Assembly (NCBI GenBank): GCA_020186115.1
Contig: WSYJ01000099.1
Location: 496,001 to 560,000, forward strand
From: Histomonas meleagridis
Taxonomy: Eukaryota; Parabasalia; Tritrichomonadida; Dientamoebidae
Direction: 5' to 3'
Length of the DNA: 64,000 nucleotides
Each line of letters opens with the position of its first letter. The first letter of the stretch is position 1. Made by a program: the position numbers and the translations under genes. The notes under the pieces were generated by a model. The model saw only the letters and a list, made by a program, of their open reading frames with translations, ran no database searches and had not been told where the DNA came from. This document shows, piece after piece, positions 1 through 9,164 of the stretch.

Positions 1-59
1 AAAATCAAAGCCACTTTCAAGTAAACAATTCAAAAAATCGTTGTATCTTTTGTAACTTA

Positions 60-1787
60 ATGAATGATGAGCAAATGGTTATTCAGTTTCAAAACGAAGT
101 CCAAAAGTTTAAAACTTTGTTTCAAAATTATCCAAAAAAAGATGTGTTTTTACGAGAGCTAATCATAAATGCATCGGAGGCTTGTGATCAAGTTTTATAT
201 CTTGCAAAAAAAGAAAATAACTCAGAAATTTTAGACATTCAAAAAGAATTATTTATAAAAGTTATACCAAATAAAAAAAATCTCTGTTTATCTATTCTCG
301 ATTCAGGTGTTGGCATGAAAAAATCAAATCTGGCAAATCTATTTTCGATTCAAGGGCATGGATTAAACCTTCTAATCAGTTCTTTTGAGGAATATCAAAA
401 CTTTTCACTGTTAGAACAAATTAGGTCTTTTATCGATATTTCTTGTATCCAAACGAGTTATAATTACAACGCATGCATTTGGAGATTGCCAATACATTTT
501 AGAATGTTCAGCTTCTGATCCTTTTTTCATCATCAAGCAAGATTACCAAGGACCAGATTTAATTCGTGGAACACGAGTCGACTTATATCTTAATTCAAAC
601 TCGCTAATATTTCTTGAAGATACTTATCTTATTGATCTAATTCAATCTCATTATGATTGGATTATCTATCCAATTTATCTCCAAACCGAAAGCTTTACAA
701 GGCACCTTAATTCCATGTTATTTTGGGTACAAAATCCAGCACAACTCAGAAGATGATTACTTTCGATTTTACAAATCTCTAACAAACGATAACAACGGTT
801 ATTTGGTGGTTAGTCACTATGAAGATAAACATACAGAGTTTTCTTTTACGGCGTGTATTTTTGTACCTAAACAAAATATCCAACAAAAAATTATTAAACT
901 ATATATTAGACATGAATTTTATGCTGATCTTTTAGAAATTGTACCTGAATATTTACAATTTTTAGTTATTATTATTGATGTACAGGATGCAAGCAAAACG
1001 ATTCCTAAAGAAAGATTCGTGAAATCCAAATGTTTTAAGGTTATGAAAAATCGACTCACAAAAAAATCAATTGAACTTTTAAATCAAATATCTAAAAATG
1101 GAACTGATTTAGAAATTTTTTATAAGAATATATCACTTGGAATATACGAAGATTCACAAAACAAAAACGAACTTGTGAAGTTGCTCAGATTCAAAACAAA
1201 TCAAAATGTTCGAATTTCATTAGAAAATTATGTCTCAAGGATGAAACCATATCAAACGAAAATTTATTGGACATGTGAAGAAGAAGAGAATTCTCCAATG
1301 ATGGAATACTTCGATTCTAAAGGAATTGAAGTTATATTTGCAAAAGGGAATTATGAAACTTTAAGCTTAAATTGCACACATAGATTTAATAACTATCAGC
1401 TGATTGGTGTTGTTGGGGATTTATGGGAAACTGAAGATGATGAATATGAAAAAAATGTAAAATGTGATGAAATTTCTTTAAAAAGAAATAATTGGCGGCA
1501 ATTGTGGAGATGTTATTGTTTCAAAACGTCTTGCGAAGACAAAGTGTATAATAATTGATAAAAAGAAAAGTTATACAGATGGGCTAATGAACATGATAAA
1601 ATCGCAAGCAATGATTGAAGGGATTGATGTTGAGTTAATTTTACCAAAGAAAATTTTGGAAATAAATGTAAATAATGACGAAATGGTTGAATTGTTAAGG
1701 AAATTGAAGGAAAACAAAACCAATGAAGCAGTTGTTAGCGAAGTCATAAAACTCTGGGAAAATGCTCCATCATTTCCCAGCCCCTGA
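60..1787 (+). pseudogene. HSP90 family chaperone pseudogene (three frameshifts)
   Basis: The sequence follows cytosolic HSP90 from N-terminal ATPase domain to C-terminal domain, but in shifting frames. Positions 60 to about 420 give the ATP-pocket motifs LRELIINASEA and DSGVGM. A second frame (about 421-748) gives LVSKRVIITT, then RGTRVDLYL and the LFWVQNP linker-end motif. A third (about 749-1490) gives the middle domain (YFRFYKSLTND, FVPKQN, LGIYEDSQN, SRMKPYQTKIYW). A fourth (about 1491-1787) gives VIVSKRL, MIKSQAM and the ILEIN motif. Total coding length is about 575 codons against about 700 for an intact HSP90: part of the lid region and charged linker are shortened and the C-terminal MEEVD tail is absent. 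Catalytic Glu and Asp of the ATP site are still present, so decay looks recent. I infer a non-functional duplicate; a functional copy presumably lies elsewhere. Family assignment is very secure. Confidence 0.92.
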
Positions 1788-2791
1788 TATTGAAACCTTG
1801 AAGATTTAAAACCGTGATTTGTTATTCAAATATTTTACGGTTATAAACTTTTTGGATGAAAAATAATCGTCGGTAGAAGAAAATATGTTATAACATATAC
1901 ATGCATATTCTAACAACTTTTTCTCAAAATTCAGCAGAAGAATCTCAATAAAACTATGATATCATTTCAATCAAATCATCATAATCATATTTGAAAATAA
2001 AGAAGAAAAAAGGGTCAATTTTTTTTTATACTTGATTTAAATATTGCTTTTTTAGTTAAAAATGAAATATGCATCTTTTGGTGTACTAAGAATAAAAGCA
2101 AGAAATCATAATTCTATATGTAAATTTATCAATGCCACTAAAAGAATTAACTTGTTAGGTTACTCAAAAGCGAATTCATAAAAACAGTGATCAGACACAG
2201 GATAAATAATTTTGGAAAAATTATACAGCTTGATAGCACTTTTTATGAAAAATTTAAATGGTTTATTATACTCAATTGAAAGGTTTATTTACTTAATTGT
2301 AAAAGATCCACTTTTTGAAGTTTCATGAACGAAATTAGGAATTTCTGAAAAAAACATAATAAAAATAATGGTGCTGTATGCAGAATGTAGTACATTACGT
2401 TGAACCCATCTTCTCAATCTCATATATGAGGAAGACAAAAAATAAATCAATCTGGAAGAAAATATTGTGCTTGGACAAAGAAAGAAGATAAAAAACAGAA
2501 AGATTTAAGCAGCGGCTTTGGCAGTGATCTCAATAAATTAATGAAATATTATCATTATCGCTCTCCAGAGTAAAAAAATAAAAATAACAAGAATGAACGT
2601 TAAGTAAAATTATTAACTTTACCTCGCTATTATTTGTAAGTACAATTGGTCGGAATTACTCTGAAAACTTTTTGTATATAAATTTTGACAGCTGGCAAAC
2701 GTCTATCAAAAAGTTGTTAATAGTCATTCAAATTTGTCAGTAATTTTTCCAACCTGTCGAATACAATACGTATTCAAATTTGTGTGGGCAG
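1788..2791. other. AT-rich intergenic region, no gene seen
   Basis: About 1 kb with no protein-like frame on either strand. Two AACCGT/ACGGTT-type hexamers lie at about 1811 and 1839, just after the HSP90 pseudogene, but no open frame follows them. I see no tRNA or repeat. Confidence 0.6.
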
Positions 2792-2815
2792 AAACGGTTT
2801 TAAATTTCATCACTA
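2792..2815 (+). promoter_or_regulatory. Core promoter: ACGGTT element and TCA initiator
   Basis: AAACGGTTT (2792-2800) is followed by an initiator-like TCACTA (2810-2815) that ends two bases before the ATG at 2818. Trichomonad initiators have the form TCA followed by a pyrimidine and T/A, placed within about 20 nt of the start codon, so the match and spacing are good. The upstream element resembles a Myb recognition core (AACNG). It argues that the gene starts at 2818 and not at the TTG that opens the frame at 2734. Confidence 0.55.
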
Positions 2816-2817
2816 TC

Positions 2818-3300
2818 ATGGATGGAAGCAATGGTTTCTTCTCTGATTTTGACTTCGATGGTAACCTTATCTTCCGAGACCAATCCAGTGATGATTTTTT
2901 TTCTATCCGAGAAAAAAACAACACATTTCCGCGTGAAGAAAATGCACCTCCTCAAGAAGAAAGTGTTACTGCTCCTATCAAACACGTCTCTGATAGCAAA
3001 AGAAAAAGGAGAAATCCGTATCATCATAACCCAAAATTCGACTACAAATCATCCAACATATATCAAGTTTTCAAAGAGAATGGCTGGGACAAACTAGTCT
3101 TTTCAGACGTATCCAAAATCGGGAAAATGTTTTCGGATTATTTGCAAAAAGACTTAAGTCGCGATGCAAAGAGAGAAAAGACGCATTTATTCAAATGGTT
3201 TGAAGACAATTTTGAGGAAATTCAGCCACTTATTCCTTACGTAGAAATAATCTATGAGGAAATATCTATTACCGTGTGTTTAAATATTACTATCCCATGA
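2818..3300 (+). CDS. Hypothetical acidic/basic protein, 160 aa
   Basis: I do not recognise a family. The open frame extends upstream to 2734 but only from a TTG; the first ATG is 2818 and has a promoter-like ACGGTT and TCACTA just before it. The first 55 residues are acidic and low complexity (NGFFSDFDFDGN, EENAPPQEE). A basic patch follows (KRKRRNPYHHNPK, possible nuclear signal). The last 90 residues are a compact, probably helical domain with aromatic residues (SNIYQVFKENGWDKLVF, HLFKWFEDNFEEI), reminiscent in shape of small DNA-binding or adaptor domains, though this is only an impression. A short nuclear protein is plausible. The gene ends with TGA, 58 nt before the stop of the convergent DHHC gene. 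Confidence 0.6.
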   Translation: MDGSNGFFSDFDFDGNLIFRDQSSDDFFSIREKNNTFPREENAPPQEESVTAPIKHVSDSKRKRRNPYHHNPKFDYKSSNIYQVFKENGWDKLVFSDVSKIGKMFSDYLQKDLSRDAKREKTHLFKWFEDNFEEIQPLIPYVEIIYEEISITVCLNITIP

Positions 3301-3357
3301 TTTTTAATATTTTATATAATGCAAAATTTCGATTTATGTGTATTCTTTATTAACATA

Positions 3358-4329
3358 TTATTCGTTACTTATTCTTATAAAAGGAGGATAAACAACTTCC
3401 AACCAATTACTAAGTAATCCTTTATCATACATATTCGTCACTTCTTTATTCTTTTTGCGTTCTTCTTTATATAAATATAGTTCACAAGAGGTCAAATTTT
3501 TGGATATTAAATATATCTGTCGAATAATTAACGAGAAAAAAGTAACCATTAAAACAAAAATGATTATCGATATTTGTATCGCCCGCGTTTCATATTCCAT
3601 AAGCAGCTCAATATTAGCAATGAAATTACGTAACGTGTTCTTATATGGTAATAACAGAGTCGATTTTAATTGAAGATAATATATGCAAATTATGAAAATG
3701 TAACAAAAAACAAAAAAATTAGATAGCAAAAAAAGTAGATATAAGCCGGTATTTCGTTCGCCAATGGATTGGAGAACCCATGGGCAATAATGATCATAGC
3801 GAGCTATTCGTTGTTTGGTATATTTGCAAAATCGTGATCGTGGTACAGCAGGAATTAAAAGTTTGGAACATTTGGCGGGATGATAGATAACATTATCATA
3901 TGGATAATTTTTCAAATATTCATCAACATTTTCACTTTTGATTATGCCGGGATCAATAAATTGAAAAAGTAAGACAATACCCCATGGAATTAAGATTATA
4001 ATAAACGTGAAAAGATGATGGAATTCTGGATTCTGTAAAATTAATGGGTAGCTTGGGAAAATTGTAAATAAGAATATTAAAAGCAAAAAGTGATAAGAAA
4101 TATAATAAAGAAGAAGAAACATGTTTTTTAAGGGGCCCTTGTTTCCAAAAATCTTTTCTGGGTTGAAGTTTTTTGATGAATTTTGAAAAAAAGATAAAAA
4201 AAAATTTGGAACATAATCAAAGAAAAAATATGATAACTTGTTTTGATTTTCCTCTTCGAATTTCCCATAATTTAACATGGCATATATTAAAAGAAAAATG
4301 AAAACTCCCTGAAGAAAGAGAAAAATCAT
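3358..4329 (-). CDS. DHHC-family protein S-acyltransferase (Akr1-like DHYC type)
   Basis: A 323-residue multi-pass membrane protein. Hydrophobic segments lie at about residues 1-20, 70-95, 105-125, 195-220 and 250-275, flanking a cytosolic domain that carries ARYDHYCPWV (DHYC at about 179-182). The DHHC cysteine is the acyl-accepting catalytic residue in this family, which palmitoylates cytosolic proteins at Golgi or plasma membrane. The cysteine-rich domain is degenerate: PRSRFC and GERNTG remain, but most zinc-binding Cys and the His of the usual HC pair are replaced. Yeast Akr1 and relatives show the same DHYC variant and reduced zinc ligands, so this looks like an Akr1-type enzyme without ankyrin repeats, not a dead copy. 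The start ATG lies 84 nt from the divergent cyclin ATG, with a TAACGGTTT element between them. Confidence 0.88.
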   Translation of the reverse strand: MIFLFLQGVFIFLLIYAMLNYGKFEEENQNKLSYFFFDYVPNFFLSFFQNSSKNFNPEKIFGNKGPLKNMFLLLYYISYHFLLLIFLFTIFPSYPLILQNPEFHHLFTFIIILIPWGIVLLFQFIDPGIIKSENVDEYLKNYPYDNVIYHPAKCSKLLIPAVPRSRFCKYTKQRIARYDHYCPWVLQSIGERNTGLYLLFLLSNFFVFCYIFIICIYYLQLKSTLLLPYKNTLRNFIANIELLMEYETRAIQISIIIFVLMVTFFSLIIRQIYLISKNLTSCELYLYKEERKKNKEVTNMYDKGLLSNWLEVVYPPFIRISNE

Positions 4330-4413
4330 TTTTAGAAAAACGTTAATTTTATAAAAGTGACATTTAACGGTTTCGCATCAAATGATGCATCAAAACAAAT
4401 TTCTTTTTTTCGA

Positions 4414-5021
4414 ATGGATCATTTCGCTAAAGTGATTCATCAGGCGTTCCAAAATAGAATAGAAGCACCACGGAAAATACTTTTTTTTGATGAACAGAAT
4501 TCTCAAAAAGGATTAATTAAAATTATGCCATCAACAGTTAATACTTTATCAATATATTTCGTTGATAATTTTAGAAAAATGGTTAATTTTCAAATTAGAC
4601 CTTTAGAGAAAACAGATACGAATTATGAAGTTTTTGGAAATGATCCAAAAATTCCATTGGTTACATTTGTTAGTCACATCCAAAAGCAAACACAATGTGA
4701 ATGGCCAAGTTTTCCTGGTGCGATTGTTTTATTGCAACGCCTTAAGAAAAAACATCCTGAACTTGTTATTAGCATTAACAATATGCATAGGATCTTAATG
4801 ACTGTGTTATTGTTATCTAATAAGTTCCTCGAAGATGTTCCTGCAAGTAATGAATCATTTGCGTTAGGTTCTGAAATTTCATTAGTATGTTTATTTTTTA
4901 ATACCAGAAAGACATCTCTGATATCGAAATTGAATTTCTAAATCTCATTGATTTTGATGTTTTCATAACACGTGATGAAATCCAACGAGTTACTCGTTCA
5001 TGGGGATTTTATTTTGATTAA
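4414..5021 (+). CDS. PHO80-like (cyclin P/U type) cyclin, two exons
   Basis: Spliced product about 194 aa: exon 1 is 4414-4884, exon 2 is 4908-5021, joined across a 23-nt intron. The frame is open from a GTG at 4357, but the first ATG is 4414. The core matches PHO80-type cyclins: PLVTFVSHIQ, a leucine-rich helix with ELVISINNMHRILMTVLLLS, then NKFLED and ALGSEISL. Reading through the intron gives a stop at 4939 with non-cyclin sequence. Removing it restores KDISDIEIEFLNLIDFDVFI, the conserved helix that follows in this family. Such cyclins bind a CDK partner (PHO85-like in yeast) and act in nutrient or cell-cycle control; the partner here is not visible. The promoter is shared with the DHHC gene. 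Confidence 0.82.
4885..4907 (+). other. Ultra-short spliceosomal intron (23 nt)
   Basis: The intron starts GTATGT and ends TTAATACCAG. It sits at phase 0 between codons for ...EISL and KDIS... Excision keeps the frame and restores the C-terminal half of the cyclin box; retention gives a frameshift. GTATGT is the 5' splice-site consensus of Trichomonas vaginalis introns, and introns of a few tens of nucleotides have been reported in trichomonads. The 3' end has a TTTAATAC element adjoining the CAG, in place of the ACTAAC-ACACAG of the longer T. vaginalis introns. Splicing is inferred, not observed. Confidence 0.75.
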
Positions 5022-5183
5022 CAACAAAATCAATGACTTCAATTTCTTTGTTCTAAGAAATAGTATCATAGTTCTTTTAAAAAATAAAATTTTTTTATCT
5101 AAAATTGATGTTGAATTTTGAAATTCAATCATCAAATTAAAAAAAAAAAATTAAAATTTGCTCGTCAAATTAAAAACATTTAT

Positions 5184-5885
5184 TTAATTTTCATCATTCC
5201 GCTCGTTTTTTGTGTGAGGCTCAAAATAATTTTCTGATTTATGAACTGTGAATCCAAACGCCATTTGATTGAATGGGATAAAATCCGATTCTTTGTTTAG
5301 CTCACTGAACTCAAATAGGAAAATGTGTGGAAATGCGGGGCCAAAGTGTGCGCCGTCAATTTTGAATGTATTTGATACATAGATATCATCACATTTTGGG
5401 CAAAATAGTTTTGCCGTGTGACGTTTGGGTGTAAGAGTTGTTCCAACTGGTAATAAATTCTGTTTTTTACATAAGTAGCGTGGACATTGCCAGAAAATTC
5501 CGCTTTCATATTTTTCTTTCATTTGCGCTAAACCTTTTGGTTGTGTTATCCATCGGGCATGTAAAAGTCCATAGAGTTGTTTTGCTTGAGTTAATATTGA
5601 AGCAATATTTTTATCATTAAAATTAATCCATTGATTTGAATGTGAATCTGTAATCATTTCTAATGCTATATCAAAGTTTGGAATAATTTGCTTTAGTCCA
5701 TAAGCATTAAATAAGTCCCCAGCCCAATCTTTGTCGATTGGAACATACCATTTATTTTCAGGCAATGAACAAAATTGTTGTATCCAAGGTTTGATACTAG
5801 AAGGACATACTTTGCATGGTGCTGCGTATATTGAGAAGCCAGCTAATTGAGTAAGCCTTGGTGTAAAAGTTCTATTTTGATTCAC
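5184..5885 (-). CDS. CK2B: Casein kinase II regulatory (beta) subunit
   Basis: About 233 residues match CK2 beta, the dimeric regulatory subunit that stabilises CK2 alpha and recruits substrates. Visible blocks: KPWIQQFCSLPENKWYVPID, then DLFNAYGLKQ, AKQLYGLLHARWI, and the zinc-finger ribbon CPRYLC followed by CPKCDD (four Cys), then DGAHFGPAFPH. The dimerising zinc ribbon is intact. The acidic loop that usually follows the N-terminal helices is short. The start is unresolved: the frame opens with GTG at 5885, and no ATG occurs in frame before residue 80. An in-frame ATG at 5918 is separated from it by a TAA; a very short intron could remove that stop. A 14-residue N-terminal extension before the conserved region is unusual. 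Confidence 0.85.
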   Translation of the reverse strand: MNQNRTFTPRLTQLAGFSIYAAPCKVCPSSIKPWIQQFCSLPENKWYVPIDKDWAGDLFNAYGLKQIIPNFDIALEMITDSHSNQWINFNDKNIASILTQAKQLYGLLHARWITQPKGLAQMKEKYESGIFWQCPRYLCKKQNLLPVGTTLTPKRHTAKLFCPKCDDIYVSNTFKIDGAHFGPAFPHIFLFEFSELNKESDFIPFNQMAFGFTVHKSENYFEPHTKNERNDEN

Positions 5886-6396
5886 CTTGGATTAACGTTT
5901 GGAAATAACGTAATTCATTGAAAATTAGCACTCCAGAATTAAGGCGTTTTGTTTTGCCTTTAATAGTATTACTTAATGTTTTGTAATTATATTAATATAA
6001 TAAATCAGAAAAATGGGTTTTAGACAACATTTTCAAGTGAGGATTATGAAATTTTTCAAAAAAATATATTCAGAAAACGAATAGTTTTTGATGAAAAATT
6101 TACATATGTTACAACTACTATTAGGTATTATTGTCGTATTTTTCATTGACTCGTTTTTCTTCATATTTAGAAATAAGTTCATGTGGAAAATGTGAGTTAT
6201 CTTTAGTTCTCAACGTTTGAATGTTGATTCTTCATATATGTTTGAGCTATGTTTGTTCAGTTAAGAAAATAATCGTACATCACATATATATCAAGAATAA
6301 CCTTTAAAAAACCTAATATACCCAAATTCTTAAAAACAATTATTGTAGCTCAAACACTTAAATGTGATGCACAGTTAAGGTCACTTTTATTATCGG
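5886..6396. other. Intergenic region between CK2 beta and repeat-protein genes
   Basis: AT-rich, about 510 nt. It holds the head-to-head promoters. A clear TCACTT initiator lies at 6381-6386, 10 nt before the ATG at 6397. On the other side an ATG at 5916-5918 (minus strand) is a possible first exon of CK2 beta. No other coding potential seen. Confidence 0.5.
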
Positions 6397-9021
6397 ATGA
6401 AGCATTTGATAACACTCGGAGAAATCATTGAAGAAGGAGAAACTATTCTATATAAACAGCCTCACAATCTTTGCTTTGGGCAAATAAGGCAAGAGTGCTC
6501 AACGCAAAATAACGTCTTTTCATTAATCCATTTAACACAAAATATATCTATTTTTTATGGCTATATAATTGACAATAAAATTTTGGTTGGCCTTCTTCAA
6601 AACGATAAAGTTGTATCAACACAAAATGTTCCAATTCAGTTAGATATGATAATTCCAGAACAAAATTTTGTTATTTATGACAAAGGCATCTTCTATTTTC
6701 TAATATGTTGTCATGTATTTGTCATCACTGACAACCAAATAACACCAATTCAATCCCATTGGGTATCTTCAACAGATGAACCACTTCCATTTCGAAAATT
6801 ATTTACTGTTGATAACCTATCTTTAGCAGAAGTGGAAATGGGACCTATCATGTATCATCCCATTATAATTTCAATGGATTTCGAAGATCAAACATATGTT
6901 GTAATTCCACCATATTTATATAAAATAACACCTAAACAAAATGAAATCACCTTTAAATGCGTTGATGAGAACCTTGATATTTTTAATCATACTTCTCTTT
7001 TGTTACCAGGAAAAGGTATTTTAACATTAGATAAAATTCGTTCATGTTTTTCTCTATATAATCCAATTACACATCAATTATATAATGCGAAGTTGGATTT
7101 CTTTAGTCCAAATAAGCCAAATGATCCAATGTTTTTGTGGCTTTACTCAATTGCATTACTTACGAATGAAAGAATCGCTGTTATTAGTACGTGCGTCCCG
7201 AATCCCAAAGCAAACGCAGCTCAGTTGCAAACAAATGTTTTTGAAAATACTCAAAATTTCCAACCAAACTCAAATCAAAATTCGCAATTCGGAGAATCTC
7301 ATTTCCAAACAAGTTTTATCCAAACTCCACTAAATCCAAATCTTAGCTCACAGCCAAACGCAAATCAAAATTCACAATTCGAAGAATCTCATTTCCAAAC
7401 AAGTTTTATCCAAACTCCACTAAATCCAAATCTTAGCTCACAGCCAAACGCAAATCAAAATTCACAATTCGAAGAATCTCATTTCCAAACAAGTTTTATC
7501 CAAACTCCACTAAATCCAAATCTCAGCTCACAGCCAAACGCAAATCAAAATTCACAATTCGAAGAATCTCATTTCCAAACAAGTTTTATCCAAACTCCAC
7601 TAAATCCAAATCTTAGCTCACAGCCAAACGCAAATCAAAATTCGCAATTCGAAGAATCTCATTTCCAAACAAGTTTTATCCAAACTCCACTAAATCCAAA
7701 TCTTAGCTCACAGCCAAACTCAAATCAAAATTCGCAATTTGAAGAATCTCATTTCCAAACAAGTTTTATCCAAACTCCACTAAATCCAAATCTTAGCTCA
7801 CAGCCAAACGCAAACCAAAATTCACAATTCGAAGAATCTCATTTCCAAACTTTTGGAAATTTCCAATTCGAGCCTGTCGACGCGTTCCTGCCGTCACCTG
7901 ACATCCGTCGCGTCACGCACGTAGCAAATGTATCAGACGTAAGCTTTGTTTTATCTGATTATGTATATACAAAGCCTCTTCTCGTAAGTTCTTGCACGCA
8001 ATATACGCCAACAGCAAAAGATGGCTTGAAAGAAATCATCAATGCCAACCATCAAATGTATTATCCGATTCCACCATTCCAAAACTATCGAGTTACCAAA
8101 GGCTTTGGAGACATTCCAACCGTTTTTAAGTCCTCAAATTTCACAGAAGCCTCTCAAACCGAAATACTCACACAAATTGGCGCGCCAGTTTTTCTGTTCT
8201 GTAAGGAAGCCGTTTACGCCGGTTCAGTTGCTGAATCGAGTTTGTTTAAGGCTGTATCTGAGTATGTGAATATACAAATTCATGAAAATCTTGAATTCCC
8301 ATTTTTGAGGCCAGAAAAGTTGAAGTTGGAAGACATTAAATGGATTGGAATTGTAGAATATGAAAAACAAGACTTAACAGGTTTATCATCAAAACCAAAA
8401 TGGAAATTACCAATTCCAGATAAATATATTGAAGTTAATGACGAAGAGGCAATTGTTGCCATGGACCCACTTCGCAATTATTCATCAGATGAACTTAAAT
8501 ATTTACTAAGGGTTACGAATTGTTTAGGAGGCAAATGGATACCACAAGCCGACATTGATGACCAAAACTTTGTGAAGTCGCTAATATTTGTACATGAAAA
8601 TTACCAAAATGTAATCAATGAAATTCCGAAATTTGATATCTACGAAAGTCATCCAATGAACTTAAATGGGTTTGAAATATGTGGCAGCGTTGGCGTTGAC
8701 GCTGGAATGGTCACATTGGTGACAAATTCGCATTTATTTAATTTAAATGATATTGACAACACTCAAAGTGGAAACCGATTTGGCGAATATCTCGTTAAGA
8801 ATGAGTTCATACCTTACATAGATGGCAATGACGAAGAATCACTTGCGAAAAATGAATTGTCGAAATTGTATTCATTAGATTTCAGCGATTCTGGATTTGT
8901 CAAATTTAAACTGTTTCCCGGAGGTGCGACTGCGGAATCGGGCGGAGGTGACGGAGAATATTATGTTTTGGCGAAGCGCGTGGATGGAAAAGCAGTATGC
9001 ATAGCCGTGCTGTTTTATTAA
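6397..9021 (+). CDS. Repeat-containing protein with C-terminal DUF4241-like domain, 874 aa
   Basis: Starts at an ATG 10 nt after a TCACTT initiator. Residues 1-290 are rich in beta-strand-like stretches and could form a propeller-type domain (inference). Residues about 291-485 are six and a half near-identical 30-residue repeats, core FQTSFIQTPLNPNLSSQPN, rich in Asn, Gln, Ser and Pro and probably unstructured. The C-terminal 350 residues are globular. Their end has GVDAGMVTLVTNS and, about 90 residues later, ESGGGDGEYYVLAKRVDG, which resemble the DUF4241 family (DaG... and GDG.Y motifs); I hold this at moderate confidence. There is no signal peptide or membrane segment. Function unknown. The DNA 3' of the repeats is noticeably less AT-rich than the 5' half. 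Confidence 0.8.
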   Translation: MKHLITLGEIIEEGETILYKQPHNLCFGQIRQECSTQNNVFSLIHLTQNISIFYGYIIDNKILVGLLQNDKVVSTQNVPIQLDMIIPEQNFVIYDKGIFYFLICCHVFVITDNQITPIQSHWVSSTDEPLPFRKLFTVDNLSLAEVEMGPIMYHPIIISMDFEDQTYVVIPPYLYKITPKQNEITFKCVDENLDIFNHTSLLLPGKGILTLDKIRSCFSLYNPITHQLYNAKLDFFSPNKPNDPMFLWLYSIALLTNERIAVISTCVPNPKANAAQLQTNVFENTQNFQPNSNQNSQFGESHFQTSFIQTPLNPNLSSQPNANQNSQFEESHFQTSFIQTPLNPNLSSQPNANQNSQFEESHFQTSFIQTPLNPNLSSQPNANQNSQFEESHFQTSFIQTPLNPNLSSQPNANQNSQFEESHFQTSFIQTPLNPNLSSQPNSNQNSQFEESHFQTSFIQTPLNPNLSSQPNANQNSQFEESHFQTFGNFQFEPVDAFLPSPDIRRVTHVANVSDVSFVLSDYVYTKPLLVSSCTQYTPTAKDGLKEIINANHQMYYPIPPFQNYRVTKGFGDIPTVFKSSNFTEASQTEILTQIGAPVFLFCKEAVYAGSVAESSLFKAVSEYVNIQIHENLEFPFLRPEKLKLEDIKWIGIVEYEKQDLTGLSSKPKWKLPIPDKYIEVNDEEAIVAMDPLRNYSSDELKYLLRVTNCLGGKWIPQADIDDQNFVKSLIFVHENYQNVINEIPKFDIYESHPMNLNGFEICGSVGVDAGMVTLVTNSHLFNLNDIDNTQSGNRFGEYLVKNEFIPYIDGNDEESLAKNELSKLYSLDFSDSGFVKFKLFPGGATAESGGGDGEYYVLAKRVDGKAVCIAVLFY
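7267..7850 (+). repeat. Coding minisatellite, 90-bp unit, about 6.5 copies
   Basis: A 90-bp unit (30 codons) is repeated head to tail in frame within the 874-residue protein. Units differ by only a few bases (mostly AAC/AAT, TCA/TCG, GCA/TCA changes; the first has GGA for GAA). Such low divergence indicates recent expansion or homogenisation and predicts copy-number variation between strains. The last unit is cut after CATTTCCAAAC and runs into unique sequence. Confidence 0.97.
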
Positions 9022-9164
9022 TAAAAAATGAAATCATTTTTGCTTATTGCAGTACTTAATCAGATGTTTGATGGCGCTGTTTCCAATTATTAACGATCAG
9101 AATGTCTGCGTAAAAGATTATAAACTGAGTGATTATTTAAAAGAATTGTAGAACAGCAACACAA

